Shown here piece by piece: positions 26,116 to 38,921 of a stretch of DNA of 64,000 nucleotides. The notes beneath the pieces are model-generated. The model did not search any database, was not told the DNA's origin, and saw only the letters and a program-made list of their open reading frames with translations. The translations under genes were made by a program, and so were the position numbers. The stretch comes from Burhinus oedicnemus. Lineage: Eukaryota > Chordata > Aves > Charadriiformes > Burhinidae. Where the stretch lies: positions 1,380,414 to 1,444,413 of the forward strand of contig VFFE01009204.1 in NCBI GenBank assembly GCA_008921705.1, given 5' to 3'. How positions within the stretch are numbered: the first letter of the stretch is position 1; the number at the start of each line of letters is the position of its first letter.

Positions 26116-28074
26116 ATAAATTTCATGGATAGACTCAGCTCAGGAAAGACCTGTTGCTAGAAAATAAACACTTCTGCAGGTAGTTCCATAAAGCTCTAAT
26201 TTCAGTATATATTTTAGGGTAAGTAGGAGTAGTTTCTATCACCCATCTACAATTTTACTAGAATTTCTGCCTCCTAACATTACTTTTTGAAAAAAATTAA
26301 TTTCATCTACCAATTTTAAATGGAAAACATTACGGCCAAAGAATAATAAAAGCTTCACACTTGCAAATTTACTTTTCATCACCATTTTTTTTTGCACATG
26401 GAACCCACTTAGCATCCAAGACTGCTGCAGTTTCAAAGCAGGAATTTCCCAGCTGGCAGTTTGAAAACTAGAACAGTACCTCTCTGCATTTGGCCACATC
26501 ATGTGCAAAGAGAGAGATATAAAAGGGTACTCAGGCGAATAGCTCCGGCAGTGTTCTTTGCACGATTTGAAAGGCTCACATTGCCTAAAGTTAAAAGGTG
26601 AAGGTAAATTGTGCATTCTTAATGCAGAAGAAATACTTGTCTCAGACTCATTGAACTAAAGCAATTGTTCAACAAGTGCTTCACCTATACAAATATACAG
26701 TTCACATAACACTGAAGGTCAAAAGACATGAGATCAATCTGAATTTCATAGGTCAAATATGCCAGATACTTATTTTTAACGTTTCATCTTGTAATACCAA
26801 ATACTAATGCCAATCACATAAGAACACACAATAGCTGCAATATTTGGAATATTCCTTATCTTTTCTCCATTCCTAACACATAATTCCCAGAAACTGTTTT
26901 AAGATAAGTGCTGTGCTAAGTTATAGAAAAAATAATTAAAATGTTGTATATTAAGCACAGGAAAGGTATAACTTATGCATTTAGGCATACAGTGAAAAAT
27001 AATCATAGAATAAGCTACAGACGAAAAACAGTGCTAGAAGCAGCAGATGCAAGCTGGGAAAGGCATGAGGAAGTTCTCCTGTGCCATCTTGGATGTTTTC
27101 TATGATGATAACTATTCTAACTATTTCTAACTAACTGAGTAGAATTCAATGCATATTAATATTCTAAGGCTATGTGTTTCTTCTACACACAATTTCTCCT
27201 TAGAAAAGTCTCTTAAATTCTAGTTTTAGTTCCACAACTGAATCCTTTTTCTTAATAAACGTGCATAAACCCCTTGATTAATAGAACGTTATCATTAGCG
27301 ACACTGGGGGAATGAATATGCAATTATTATAGTCCACAGAGCAGCAATGTATCTGAGCTTTATACAGTCTTTCAGCTGTCCTCAAACAACAATTTGTGGA
27401 ATTCCCCTAGCTTCTATGATATCCTTCTGGAAGTTTGCTCCTGTCAGCAAACACCTTTTAGTCTTTACAAGCAGAAATATCTAACTTTAATACATCAGTT
27501 TATCAATATTAATCTTGAGTTTTGTGTTTCTAAAGGACAATTATCCCCATGGAGGCAATCTACTGGTGTTTGTAGTACAGAGGGGAACCACAGGAATGCA
27601 GAATTTACAGAAGCTCAATCAGAAGAGTACACAAAGGCTATGTGTGCACCATGACCTCATCATATTCAATTTAATTCAATTAAAAAGACTTTATTCTATC
27701 CTAGCCTTGTAGGTTGTGCGTGTATTGAGAAAGCAAGCTCTAAGCAAACATCTTCACAGCCATACAAGATTGTAAGTAGAACTGTATTTCTGATTTTGGT
27801 CCCAGATGCAACAACGCTGTTTTTACATTTCTTGCCCTTAGTAGGCCATTGTCAAATACAAATAGCCCAGGCACTGGCAGCCATCACACCTCTAAGACAA
27901 CTTCCTTCAGGGACAGGGGAAGACATGATGTCTCTTTTAGAGGCCAAGGAAATCTTGGTTTATCATCTGCACAGTGAAACAGTTCAAAAAAAGAAGCATC
28001 AAGGATAGAGCATCAACTGACATTTATTTTGATTCAGATTACATTCGTGTTTAGTTCCATTTAACATGTTTCAG
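26116..28074. other. Unique intron 7 sequence
   Basis: Holds the hairpin at 26503-26563. Otherwise nothing recognised. Confidence 0.65.
26503..26563. repeat. 9-bp inverted repeat enclosing a TATA-like motif
   Basis: GTGCAAAGA (26503-26511) and TCTTTGCAC (26555-26563) are perfect reverse complements, with a G-T pair possible on either side. The 43-base spacer holds ATATAAAAGGGTAC and two CpG, unusual in this CpG-poor intron. The function is unknown. Confidence 0.7.
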
Positions 28075-28903
28075 TGTTGTGGGTTGACCCTGGCTAGCAA
28101 CCAAGCCCCATCCAGAAGCTCGCTCGATCTCCACAGGACGGCAGAGAAAACAGGAAGAACAAGAGTGAGAAAACTCATGGGTCAAAACTGAGACAGGAAA
28201 ATCACTCATAAGTTCCTGTTGGAGGCAAAACAGACTAAACTTAGGGAATTTAATTTCATTTATTGCCAGTTAACAAAACCTGAATTTAAATACTGATTCA
28301 AGTATTGGGAAACAAAGGGTGACATTTAAATACCTAGGGAAAAACACCTTTCTTTCTCCTTTGCCAGATCCAGCTTCACCTTCCAGGCTCACTTCACTTC
28401 AAATACCTCACCTCACCCCCTTCCTAAGACTCCACTTCTTCATTCCAGACACCTCTCCTCCCTTGCTATTGACACAAGTTGCTCTCAGTCCCTTCAGCAA
28501 GGCAAGGAGGACTGCATGATGTCAGGGTCAGTGCTTCACGGTTTCTCTCTGTCTCTCTTTGTTTCTCACTCTTCCTTCTTCTGCTCCTTCCTTCTCACTC
28601 TTTTCCTATACTCCATTCTGCACAGGCTGCAGTCCCTTCAGGGCTCTGCCGTGGAGCAGCTCTTATTCCTCTGCCCTGTTCCCTCCCCCTTGATGCTTTC
28701 TGCCCCTTCTTAACTGTTTTTGCATATATGCCACCAAATTGGCTGATGGACTCAGCTGTGTCCTTTGATGGTCTGTCATGGAGCCAACTGGAACCAGCTG
28801 TGTTCAGCACATAGCAGCTCCATGTCTCTTCTCACAGAAGCCACCCCTGCAGTCTCCCCTCACTATCTTAGCTACCAACCTCTTGACACCTGCACTCAAA
28901 ACA
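28075..28903 (-). mobile_element. Solo LTR of an avian endogenous retrovirus, in DMD orientation
   Basis: An 829-bp block starting TGTTGTGGGTTGACC and ending CTCAAAACA, so it has TG/CA ends. Read on the plus strand it matches, from memory, the reverse complement of a very common bird ERV LTR: ggttgaccctggctagc, actcatgggtcaaaactgag, aattgccagttaac-type sequence, gattggctcag-like, ggagccaactgg, and cttctcacagaagccacccctg near the far end. LTR sense is minus. An AATAAA signal reads on that strand at 28264-28259, near the U5 end. Flanks TTCAG and TTTGG could be a decayed 5-bp target duplication (three of five match). No gag, pol or env sequence adjoins it. Open frames inside it, such as 28479-28814, are chance. 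Confidence 0.85.
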
Positions 28904-31600
28904 TTTGGTCCGGTCCAGCTCAACCCACTAGGAATGATTCTGTGGTTAATTGAGATCATAGTTAGATTTCAGTTGAAGTAAATTAGAATACAAGCAGAAA
29001 CTTCAGATTTATTGTCCTTGAGTTCTGAAACTGCCAAATATAATGATTTTTATGAGAAACAAGTTAGCAGCAAATACTATTTCAGTTTTCTCTGCCATAT
29101 AGAACATTCACTACAAAGGGCATATTAGTCCTGAAAAATAATCCTTCTACATTCATTTGTGTAGTTAAAATTGGCAGTCTAAGTTCTCTGACACACTTAA
29201 GTCATTCCCAAAAGTTTAGTAAGTTTTGTTGCTTAAACAAAATGCAATTTGCATGCAAAGAAACTAGGAACTGTTTGAGCCACTTTCTACACTTTCCTTC
29301 ACAGAGATTTTCCTTCTAATTAGAAGGACACATTTCTACACAGCAGTAACTTTAAACATCATTATTTTAAGACACATTCATAGATGTGTCCTGTCTGTGT
29401 TTGCTCCTCACACACACTGGTTGCTGAAAGGTGACCAATTTGCGCCTTTTTTTTTTTTTCCCCTCCAGCATTTACAGTAATTTTCAGTCCCATATTTTCC
29501 AGAACTGAGTCACTGCTGTTTGCAAAATTATTAATCTCCTGGCTGCTTTTCAGCATCTGGGTCCAGGAATATATTCTAGCCAGAGTCTGACTACACGTCA
29601 CAAGATGACATGGGTGCATTTACACATGAAATCTGACCATAGAGAACAGAAAGGACCCATGATGATTCCCGGCTGGAATAATTAAGGAAAAAGGCAGTAA
29701 ATGACAGTTTCCAATAGCTTTAATTGTCTTGTATGGAGCATGACCAATGCTATACAACCATGGAGGAAGGCAGATCACTGACTGATGTTTTTGCTATTGA
29801 AGCTCTGAAGACAGGTTCATGACTTGTGTGGTTGGGCAGAAGTCAGGGAAGCTGTCACAGAAAAACAACACTCTAATAATGAGGGATTTCAATTCCTCTC
29901 ATTTAAATTGTATAAGTATTGTAATGGTGACTAATGTAGAAACCTGAATGTTTTTACACATCATTAGACAGTGATTCCTGGAGAAGCCATACAGCAAATG
30001 CTCAAGAGCAGAAGCAAGTTTTCATCAAGTTCAGAGCAGCACGCAGGCTTCGCAAAGAAAAAAAAAAAAAAACAGGCAAGAACCACTTTGCATGGCCTTA
30101 ATATATTCAAATTCAACATGACTGACGGTATTCCATTTTCACCATTGATAAAGTATTTTTGTTTAAGCCACCATTATATTTAAATAACATTTTTACAAGA
30201 GACACTATTGGTTCCAATGCTAAAGTCTTAATCCTGGCAAGGTATTACAGTAGAAATATTGAATATCTATAACTTTTTAGAAAATTCTTGAAAGTTTCCT
30301 ATTTATTTACGGAAAACTATGCAGTCATAAAGCACACTTCCAGAATGCAAACAAGTACTGTTTTCATGAAGGGGAAAAAAATGGTTGAAAAACATTTCAG
30401 AGAGCAGTTATGCTTGCCCATTACCAATGCACACAGGCTTTATTTCCTTGCTGCTCAGTGACTAAGAATTAGTTTCAGGAGCATCAGTCCATTTACTCTA
30501 AAGTCAGTTTATTTCAAGCACTACAACTGATTCACACTATTTTGTCTCTGCTTATCACTGTATCCTTTTAAAATGTGTGCACCAAAAAAACCCACCCAAA
30601 CTGACACTTCAGTTTAGTCCTCAAGCCCCTACCCTGTTCACATTCAGAGAATTGCTTTGGTTATAGCTCAAGTCATTTCTTCCTGTTTCAGGCTGATTTT
30701 TTATGTAGCCACTTCAGCTGTTTGGCAGACTAATCCCCAAAGGCTATATCTCAAAAATATTATCCACAGAAGGTTTAATACACATTAGTGATATAAACCT
30801 CTTCACTAATCCACAATCTTTCTGACTAGATCTCTATACTGTTGCACTAAATAACGTAACAGTAAATTTTATGATAAGCAGAGTTATCAGAATTACCAGA
30901 AGATAATCTACAGCCTGCTTACTGTGAGATGCTACATAAAAGAAAACAAGTCTCCTGAAAAATTGGAGCAAACTATAGGGAAACCAGAAAAACTTAGGTT
31001 CCAAAAAAACTTTTTTGGAAGTAATTCCATGACTACTCTACCAATCAATGTCTCTCTCTTGGTCGGATTCCAGCTGAAACCTGTAAAAGAAATTACCGTG
31101 TATTCATGGTATTCGTAAAATAGTTACATCTAATATCTACCGAAAAGCAAATACATGTTATAATTTTTCTGTCAAGAGAAAGCATTCATTTGGGGTTGTT
31201 TCTTTCCACCTAGCTTCCAGAAAGTAACTACCATGAAAGCCACTAGTCATTAAGCATTCAGTTTAAAAACTAATAGAATAGAAATGAAAGAAAAAAATCA
31301 GAGGAAAACGGAGAAAGTATGATCTTCTAAAGCCTTGTTCCTTTATTTTTTAATATATTTATTCATTTTTTGCAAGTGGTCCATCAGTGACTGCCATTTG
31401 CCATTCAAATACCTCAGAACCTTCCATAAATCCTATCTGAACTTTGATTTCTCTGACTGAACCAACATTTTTCAAACTACATTGTTTAAATGAAGCCACT
31501 GAAAATAATCCACAACAATAGACTAGAGCTCTAAAATAATTTTAGAAACACCTTTTGCCTTATTCACAAAGCCAATAATCCCCAGAAATACCAGAAAAAC
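28904..31600. other. Unique intron 7 sequence between LTR and CR1
   Basis: No retroviral internal sequence follows the LTR, which supports its solo state. A T run at about 29448-29460 and the A run at 30056 are the only repeats noted. Confidence 0.65.
30056..30072. repeat. A run
   Basis: About 16 A after cgcaaag. Simple low-complexity sequence. Confidence 0.8.
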
Positions 31601-32414
31601 ATAGAATCATAGAATTGTTTACGTTGGAAGGGATCCTAGAGGTCATCTAGTTCCAACTCCCTTGCCATGAGCAAGGACACCTCCTGCTAGACCAGATTGT
31701 TCAAAGCCTCATCCAACCTGGCCTTGAACATTTCCAGGGATGGGGCCTCCACAGCTTCCCTGGGCAACCTGTTGCAGTACCTCACCACCCTCACAGTAAA
31801 GAACTTCTTCCTGACATCTAATCTAAATCTCCCCTCTTCCAGTTTGAAGCCATTACCCCTCGTCCTATCTCTACATGCCCTTGTAAAAAGTCCCTCTCCA
31901 GGTTTCTTTTAGGCCTCTTTCGGATACTGGAAGGCCGCTATAAGGTCTCCCTGGAGCCTTCTCTTCTCCAGGCAGAACAACCCCAACTCTCTCAGCCTGT
32001 CCTCATAGCAGAGGTGCTCTAATGCTCTGATCATCTTTTTGGTCCTCCTCTGGACCCGCTCAAACAGGTCCATGTCCTTCTTATGGTGGGGGCTCCAGAC
32101 CTGGATGCAGTATTCCAGGTGGGGTCTCACAAGAGTGGAGTAGAGAGGCAGAATCACCTCCCTCAGCCTGCTGGCCACGCTTCTTTTGATGCAGCCCAGG
32201 ATAGGGTTGGCCTTCTGGGCTGTGAGCGCACATTGCTGGCTCATGTGGAGCTTCTCATCCACCAATACCCCCAAGTCCCTCTCCTCAGGGCTGCTCTCAA
32301 TCCACTCTCCGCCCAGCCTGTATTTGTGCATGGGATTGCCTCGACCCAGATGCAGGACCTTGCACTTGGCCTTATTGAACTTCATGAGGTTGGCACAGGC
32401 CCATCTCTCAAGCC
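31601..32414 (-). mobile_element. CR1 LINE 3' fragment with long ORF2 C-terminal remnant
   Basis: This is the best preserved CR1 here, about 814 bp, minus strand. The left edge atagaatcatagaattgttt is the reverse-complemented 3' terminus. A continuous frame from about 32414 to 31909 on the minus strand gives [75 protein letters not shown] and [20 protein letters not shown], the carboxy end of CR1 reverse transcriptase. The frame then closes at KEA-stop where an intact copy would continue. The element is cut off at its 5' side at 32414 (ctctcaagcc). It is dead but relatively young compared with the other copies. Confidence 0.95.
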
Positions 32415-33524
32415 AAATGAATAAACACACCATCGTCTATGAAGATAAGACAATATGGCTTCTTCCTCTTTTAACACTGAAAGTGAAAGCTAGAAAAATC
32501 TGGAAAAGAATTGAGAAAAACTAAGCAAGTTTCTCCCATAGTCCTGCCTTTCATACATTTTCATTCTAATATCTTCAGAATGCAAGAACTGCCTGAGGAT
32601 AGGTGATTCTTCTAGATTCAATTGTTTCAATGATTACCATGCGTTCTCTTTGGAATCAGTAGAAAATAATACTCATTGTATGGACAAAGGAAATTCCTCT
32701 TTCAAGGTACCTTTTCTGATCTGATTTCTATACGGGAAAGCCATTACAGTGCCCAGAAATTCTTGTCTGCAGGATTAACACAAACACACTGAGATGCTAA
32801 GGAAATTAAGGCTTTAGATACTTTGCCTTGTTATGGAAGAATGCCAACTGAAGACAAAAATCATTACAGAGGGAATTCTAAATATTAGTCTCTTTTTGAA
32901 ATTTTTATCTCAAGACAGTCATGCTTAAAGGTTGAGATACATCTCACAAAGTTAGACTTATGCACATGAATAAGTTTAGATTCGCGAAAACCCAGAATTT
33001 ATCCATTCAAAGTAGTTATCTATCTTTAGGACGTGATTCATCTCATCCCAAAGAAAACATCCACCTTAGATGACTCAAAAATCTGGATCTTCTCTGACAA
33101 TAGAGTCTAAAAAAACAGCTCAGATGTCAAATTCTGGTCTAGAAATTAAAGGTCAATTACATTAATTCTGTCCAAAAGATTCATATGAATTTTTTCCTTC
33201 CGTTTATTTTCCAGACGATTGAACTCAAATTTGTTTCTTTCACCACCTGGTGGATAAACGTGTTTCAGATGATCTTCTGATAACAAGTACCAGAATGAGA
33301 CGTCCAGTATTTCTGCTTGGGCTACAGTGATTTACTAAGATTTCATAAAATAACTCCCCTAATGCACATGAGACTTTTTCTGGCTATGACAGTTATCAGC
33401 ATTTTCATAACTGGAAAACACATAGGCAGTTTTGACTCTAAAGAGAAATTAGTGTATTTCAGTGGAAATTATGACCTTTCCATTTATCTGCCAATGAAAG
33501 AACAAAATCTTACTCCTTTCCAAT
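32415..33524. other. Unique intron 7 sequence between CR1 and LTR
   Basis: No gene or repeat recognised. Confidence 0.65.
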
Positions 33525-34243
33525 TGTCATGGCCTAGGCTGGGTTGGCCTAATCAGGCAGAATGACAGATGCTCTCTCCCTCCTGCTCCGCTTCCGAAGG
33601 GAGGCAGGAGAGAGAGAGAAAAAGAGAGACTTAAGAGTTTAGAAGAAACTAAACTACTTTAATGAAAATATTAATAATAAAATAATAAAAAGAAAATAAT
33701 GGAATATATACAAAACTGTATCAAGCTCCCAGGATGATGATTACATCACCAGCAGGCACTGGGGAAGTCCCAGACTGGACTCACTGACGGACGGGAACTG
33801 GATTCCAGATTTGGATCAAAGGCAGATGCAGAGACAGAGTCCTCCTTGGACGTCAGCCATTGAAGAAAAGAGAGCTGACCCTTTGATCCCTCAGCTTCTA
33901 TACTGAGCACGAGGCAGATGAGATGGAATACCCTGTTGGTCAGTTTTGGGTGACCTGTCCTGTCCCCTCCTCCCCACAGGTGCGACCCCTCTGCTCTTCT
34001 GCTTCCGACCCTCCAACAGGGCAAATAACAGAGTTGGCTGGCCTTGGTTGTTATAGCAATAAGTATAAGCAGGAATCTCTCTGCATCCCATTCCTTGGCA
34101 TCAGCTATAAACATGGGTCTTATCACTCTGAGAGCGAACAGTTTTCTGCACAACATGCTGTTAATTTCAGCAGTTAGAAGAGGCCAGGCTAAAAAACAGA
34201 GTTACTGAACAAAATTGGTTCTGTTTTACCTCCAACCAGGACA
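33525..34243 (-). mobile_element. Solo LTR of a second avian ERV family, in DMD orientation
   Basis: A 719-bp block with TGTCATGGCCTAGG at its left edge and aaccaggaca at its right edge. In LTR sense (minus) it begins TGTCCTGGTTGG and ends CCATGACA, i.e. TG...CA. Flanks CCAAT (33520-33524) and CCAAC (34244-34248) form a 5-bp target-site duplication with one transition. An ATTAAA polyadenylation-type signal reads on the minus strand at 33663-33658, inside an A/T-rich U3/R-like stretch of AATAAT repeats (33665-33703). The order of motifs matches a widespread bird LTR remembered from other genomes. There is no internal retroviral sequence. The 136-codon open frame at 33746-34156 is a chance frame in the LTR. 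Confidence 0.85.
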
Positions 34244-36180
34244 CCAACGGACCTTGCATGGCAAACAAACCAGATTATTAGCCTGGCTTTACCCAGAAAT
34301 ACCCTTCATTGCTAGATGGCTTAGTCAAACAATTAATGTTTCTTTGCAGTAAATAAGAGGCTGTGCAGCCTCCCTCCCTGCATGGGAAGTAAACGATAAT
34401 TTGCAAATTGGAACAAAGATTTCCTTGTTCTCTGCTCCCAAGCAAAACACAAGAACCAGCATTTGTCTTTCAAACTGAAAGCCTCTGTCTTTTTAACTGC
34501 TGAGGCCATGGCTTAGAAGCTTTATGAACTTATTGCACATCTTTGGATTTCTTTATTTCACAGAATAGGCAGGCTGCTGCAGATAGGACCAACTTCTACA
34601 GGGAAAGACTTGCTTAAAAACAGTAGCTGAATCAAATGATCACTTTTGTCACGTGTCCCATACAGAACTTATTTTCCTGGCTGACACAAAGTCTCCAAAG
34701 TAAGTGCCTTATTAAAACTAGAAAAAGTTTCCACAGGGAAAGTGCAATTGAAATTATCAGGTCTACCACATTATTTCGTTACTTTGGAGAGAATTATTTT
34801 ATTACTTTCAAAAGAGAAAGTTCTGTATATATATACTAACATTAAGTGATTGTTTTGTTGCTATTATAACCCTAGATAGTCAGACAGTATTGCCCCCATT
34901 TCACAAATCCGCTATAATTTCTATAGCTTAACAAAAACTATTGCATTGAAGTTCAAGTCCAGGGGCCACTAGACTTTTTATGTGATGTTTAACTCTTAAA
35001 AAGTTTTAATAACAAAAGCCACTTTTACTGGGTTATTATTCCAACTGACAGTCCTTGCAATTCTCACAGTATTCATGCCCTCAGTAAATTTAAGAAATAC
35101 TTTTTTCCTCAGTCCTTTGGAGAATTTTAAATTCAAGACAACCTTTGCCATCTGTTCTGTACTGAAATGGAGAAAATTATTTTTCACTGTTTGAAAGTTC
35201 ACTTTCTTCAAATAATAAAGTTCTCAGATCTGGCCCATAGAAGAGAGACAGAATAAAGAAAGCAGAATGCAAATACTCGGGTTTCTTTTATTGCATAGAA
35301 TCTTTCATATTCTGCAGTAAAAAAATCTTTGCTAATCTTTCTCTCTCCTTTTGTAGCATGTTGAGACAGTCTGTAATCTAGAACAGAAGAACTAAATTTT
35401 CACAGTATTGAAAGTTTTTCAGCTGAAGGGAGCTTTTAGAAGTACAGCACTTCTTTACCATTCACTGATAGCACTTTTAAACAGGCTGAACTCTGTTTTC
35501 ACTACAGACAGGTTTCATATAAAAAAAAAAATTTAAAAATTAGATGTTACTATTCATACTTTCTTGTTAATAAATTTTACCTAGATTCTTCTTGCTCCTG
35601 AAGTTATGTTCAGTAATTGTCAGGATTTCTCTCTCTCTCCTTCCCTGCCATTGTGAAATCTTATTTCTCACTAAAATATTTCAGTCTATCATCAAGCCAT
35701 TTTCCCCTTATCAAATATTCTTTAGCATGAGAAGTAGCACAACAGAAGCTACCAAGAATTCATCAGCAAAACAAGAAATCCCACAACTTAAAATCACAAG
35801 CTTAAGAGGTAGGATGAAAACAATGATTAGTCCACCATCTTAACTAAGTTTGTAAAATTTATTATTTCCTTCAACATACAAACTTGGAATTTCAGAACCA
35901 CAGAGCTTGGATTCTGCCTTATGCAGTCTAACAGATTCCCCACACTCAGACAGTTAACTTTGACAGTGAAGAAAGAAAGTATACAAATGAAGCACCAGAG
36001 AAAAATGTGGGATACTGGACAGATATCACTGATTTTGCCTTACAGTCTCATGGGAACTTCTGAAAAAAAGGCTTTTGTGTGTGCATCTTTGTACGCATGT
36101 TGAAAAAGATATAGCAGCATATCACCATGAGTTTAAATAAAAGACAATGATGCTGTTGCATTAGCAAAATTATGCCTCAC

Positions 36181-36221
36181 TTTTTTTTTTTTTTAATTTT
36201 TAACTTTTTTTTTTTAATTGG
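36181..36221. repeat. T-rich tract
   Basis: Two T runs of a dozen or more separated by aatttttaac. Low complexity, A-rich on the DMD strand. Confidence 0.85.
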
Positions 36222-38050
36222 AATAGCAAAACCTAAACACTCAGAACTTCCAAACCCAATCTGGAAAGAACTATCTTTACATGGTATTCACCCTTAAGCA
36301 AAGTAGTCTATTTCTGTTCATAAGTATATGCTTTGTTCCTGGTACAAGGCTCAGCATACTGGCTAACTTGACTCAAACTTCTGACCTACTACCAGATTTT
36401 AGGGAGTGGTTAATCCTTCATTTATATTTCCTTGTGCGGCTGAAACTGTGCTTTATTGTATTTGGAGAGTCAGTAGGAACAGTGTGCCTCAAAGGGAGCC
36501 TAAGTCATTAACACTTCTCTCCTATTCTATTTCAAACCCAGAGATTTTAATCAAACATGTCATCAATTGACATTATTCATTCTTATCAAGTAAACATCTT
36601 AATCATCCTTCCGTTTGTTACCAAATTAAAAATCCAGAACTCTCAAGATACCTGTATGAGTTTTTCCTCTTAAGTGAGGTAATCTCTTTACCAGCTTTTC
36701 AAATCAATATTAACAGACAGGCAGATAGTGGTATTTTTGCAGTGGAATATCCCAAGTTGCTTATGGGTTTTCTAAATTGAGTAAATTCTATCAGTTATCA
36801 AAAAACTGAAGGATATGAAAATACACAATAGTTTTTTTGATTAATTTTAAGTTAAAGTGCTCCTCTATTTTTTTTATGGTATTAACCTCCAAGTGTCATG
36901 TCCCATACGGCATAACTCTTCACATGAACCATCTCTATTTTCAGAAAGTCTTTTTTAAATTATACATATATTTGCACATGTATTACAATGCCGAAGGTAC
37001 AGATCATGGAATATTATTGTAGGAACTGGGATTCTAAGATCAAAGCAGAATATTTTGATCTGGGTCTATTCTTAGTTGGAAGAACTACTCTTTAGTTACA
37101 ATAAGAAGATTAAAACCTGTTCTAACAGATAAATCTCTTTACTTCAAGTGAAATCTATTTAAAATCTAATACAGAATTTTTGTTGGCTAAGCAACTATAG
37201 TGCTTTCACATCTTTTTAAACTATCATGTGACAAAATATCCCGTAGATATACGTATTGCTATGCACCACCAGAAACGTGTCAGATTATACGTTGAACATT
37301 TATCTAAATAATCCCCCTTCTTCCTTTGTGATTTTAAGACTATATACTTATTTCATTCTTTGTCTTGATGCATCAGACAACATAATTCTGTTCTAACTGA
37401 TCTCTTTTCAGTTGTGTTCCATTAGTGATTATTTTGAGCAACCAAGAACTACATGCCCAATTCCAAGGGCTTCATTCATTAAATTACGGAGCTAAAAAAA
37501 GCATGCTATAAACAAACGTCATTAATTTTAGCTTAAAGCATGGATTAGAGGCATAGCAAGTCCCAGTAGAAGACACAATATATAAGCAATTAAAACACAT
37601 GAGAAATTTAGAAAGGAAATAATACAAGATTGAACCTGGATGAATATTTTAGCACACTTACAGAAATGATTTATTTGGAAAAACAATGCTAAAATACAGC
37701 ATTAGTAATGATGAACAGAAAATTACACATAATGTGATATAGTGACAATGAAACTTATGTGATTATTTGTCAGAGCGAACTAATGATTACAATTTGACAG
37801 ACAGTTCTGAGGCACTATGACTGCAGAATATTAATACAGACCTAAACATTTATAAAGAACTCAGGAAAATAAAATAAAATAAAGAAAACCACAACAAAAA
37901 AGCAAGATGGAGAACTGTGAATCCACAGGTAGCTGAAGGACCATGCACTAGGGAGGGATATGGTCTCCTTAGGCAGTACCAGGAGGCTACCTTTAGAACT
38001 CGCATTTTGAAGTCAAGAAAAGGAGTACTTAGAATATCACTGGTTTTGTT

Positions 38051-38073
38051 TGTGTGTGCATGCGCGCGCGCGC
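38051..38073. repeat. Alternating purine-pyrimidine (GT)n(GC)n tract
   Basis: Twenty-three bases of strict pyrimidine-purine alternation: four TG units, then catg, then twelve bases of pure GC alternation (38062-38073). This is the classical Z-DNA-prone pattern and is exceptional in the AT-rich surroundings. Open frames running across it on both strands (37850-38278) look like chance. Confidence 0.9.
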
Positions 38074-38887
38074 TCAGGGAGCATGAGGTGGTAAAGTGTG
38101 CTAAATCCACAACATTGAAAAAGAAAAATTTGTCAAAAAACAGGCTCATGATGAAAACACCTGTGTGTTCTTTGGGATACCTGCAACACCCAGTTTCACC
38201 ACCAGGTTGTAGTTTGCAGACTGATATTACTGCCCATCTCTCCCTCCTACCCCAATTCCTGTTGTAGCTCAACAGCATAGATTCGCTCTGCTCCGTCTCA
38301 CCTTGGATGCAATGGGACAGAACATTTAGGTAAGAAGTGACGGAAATCTTAAAAGTACCTCATTCACGATGTTTTCAGCATCATATGAAGAACAGTAACT
38401 GTGGTCACCCAAGCTTACCAATTTAAAGAATAACATTGTTACAAGATATGACATAGTTTTACAGAAATCTATAGCCGCATACCCAAATTATACCACCACT
38501 AAAAATCTGAGGTGAATATGATGATCATCTGTAAATATGAGGATACCTATTCTCTGTTCATTACACTAATACTATCCTACTTTTATTTATAAAATGTAAA
38601 ATATTTTATAGGTATCACTGCTGTTAGATTCTTCACGCATTTTAATGCAGTTCTCATTTCTTTGGTCTTACGCATTTAGACTTATCAATACATTAATGGA
38701 AAAACATACACGCTTTATTTAGATTTTACATTATTTGTGTTAGTATGATCCTATAGAAGTATTTAGTCAGCTATGAACAGGGCAATAAGACATGCACTTA
38801 GTATCCAAATTCTTGTTATACCATGAGCTTGCTTTCTCAGTCTTTTAGTTTATCTTTAATCTTGCTGGATTGTGCATTTAGTAGCAG

Positions 38888-38921
38888 TATTTATATACAT
38901 ATATATATCATACACATATGC
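38888..38921. repeat. Imperfect (TA)n/(CATA)n tract
   Basis: TA alternation with a few C (ttatatacatatatatatca and catacacatatgc). AT-rich unwinding-prone simple repeat. Confidence 0.75.

Noticed and set aside
26239..26616. 125-codon minus-strand open frame
   Set aside because: No family resemblance, no splice sites that would join it to DMD in phase, and low-complexity composition.
28479..28814. 111-codon open frame rich in Ser, Leu and Phe
   Set aside because: Lies wholly within the LTR at 28075-28903, on the antisense of the LTR; LTRs of this kind do not encode proteins.
33746..34156. 136-codon minus-strand open frame
   Set aside because: Lies inside the LTR at 33525-34243, with another frame of the same strand open over the same bases; no retroviral protein resemblance.
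28075..34243. One full-length provirus bounded by the two LTRs
   Set aside because: The LTRs belong to different families, each has its own terminal ends, and the 4.6 kb between them contains a CR1 and unique DNA but no gag, pol or env remnants.
34344..34400. Possible polypurine tract (agggagggagg on the minus strand) marking an ERV internal region
   Set aside because: The LTR end with a matching CCAAY target duplication is at 34243, so this purine stretch lies outside the element.
37850..38278. Overlapping 142- and 116-codon open frames on opposite strands
   Set aside because: They share the stop-poor GC/GT alternating stretch; both are explained by chance.
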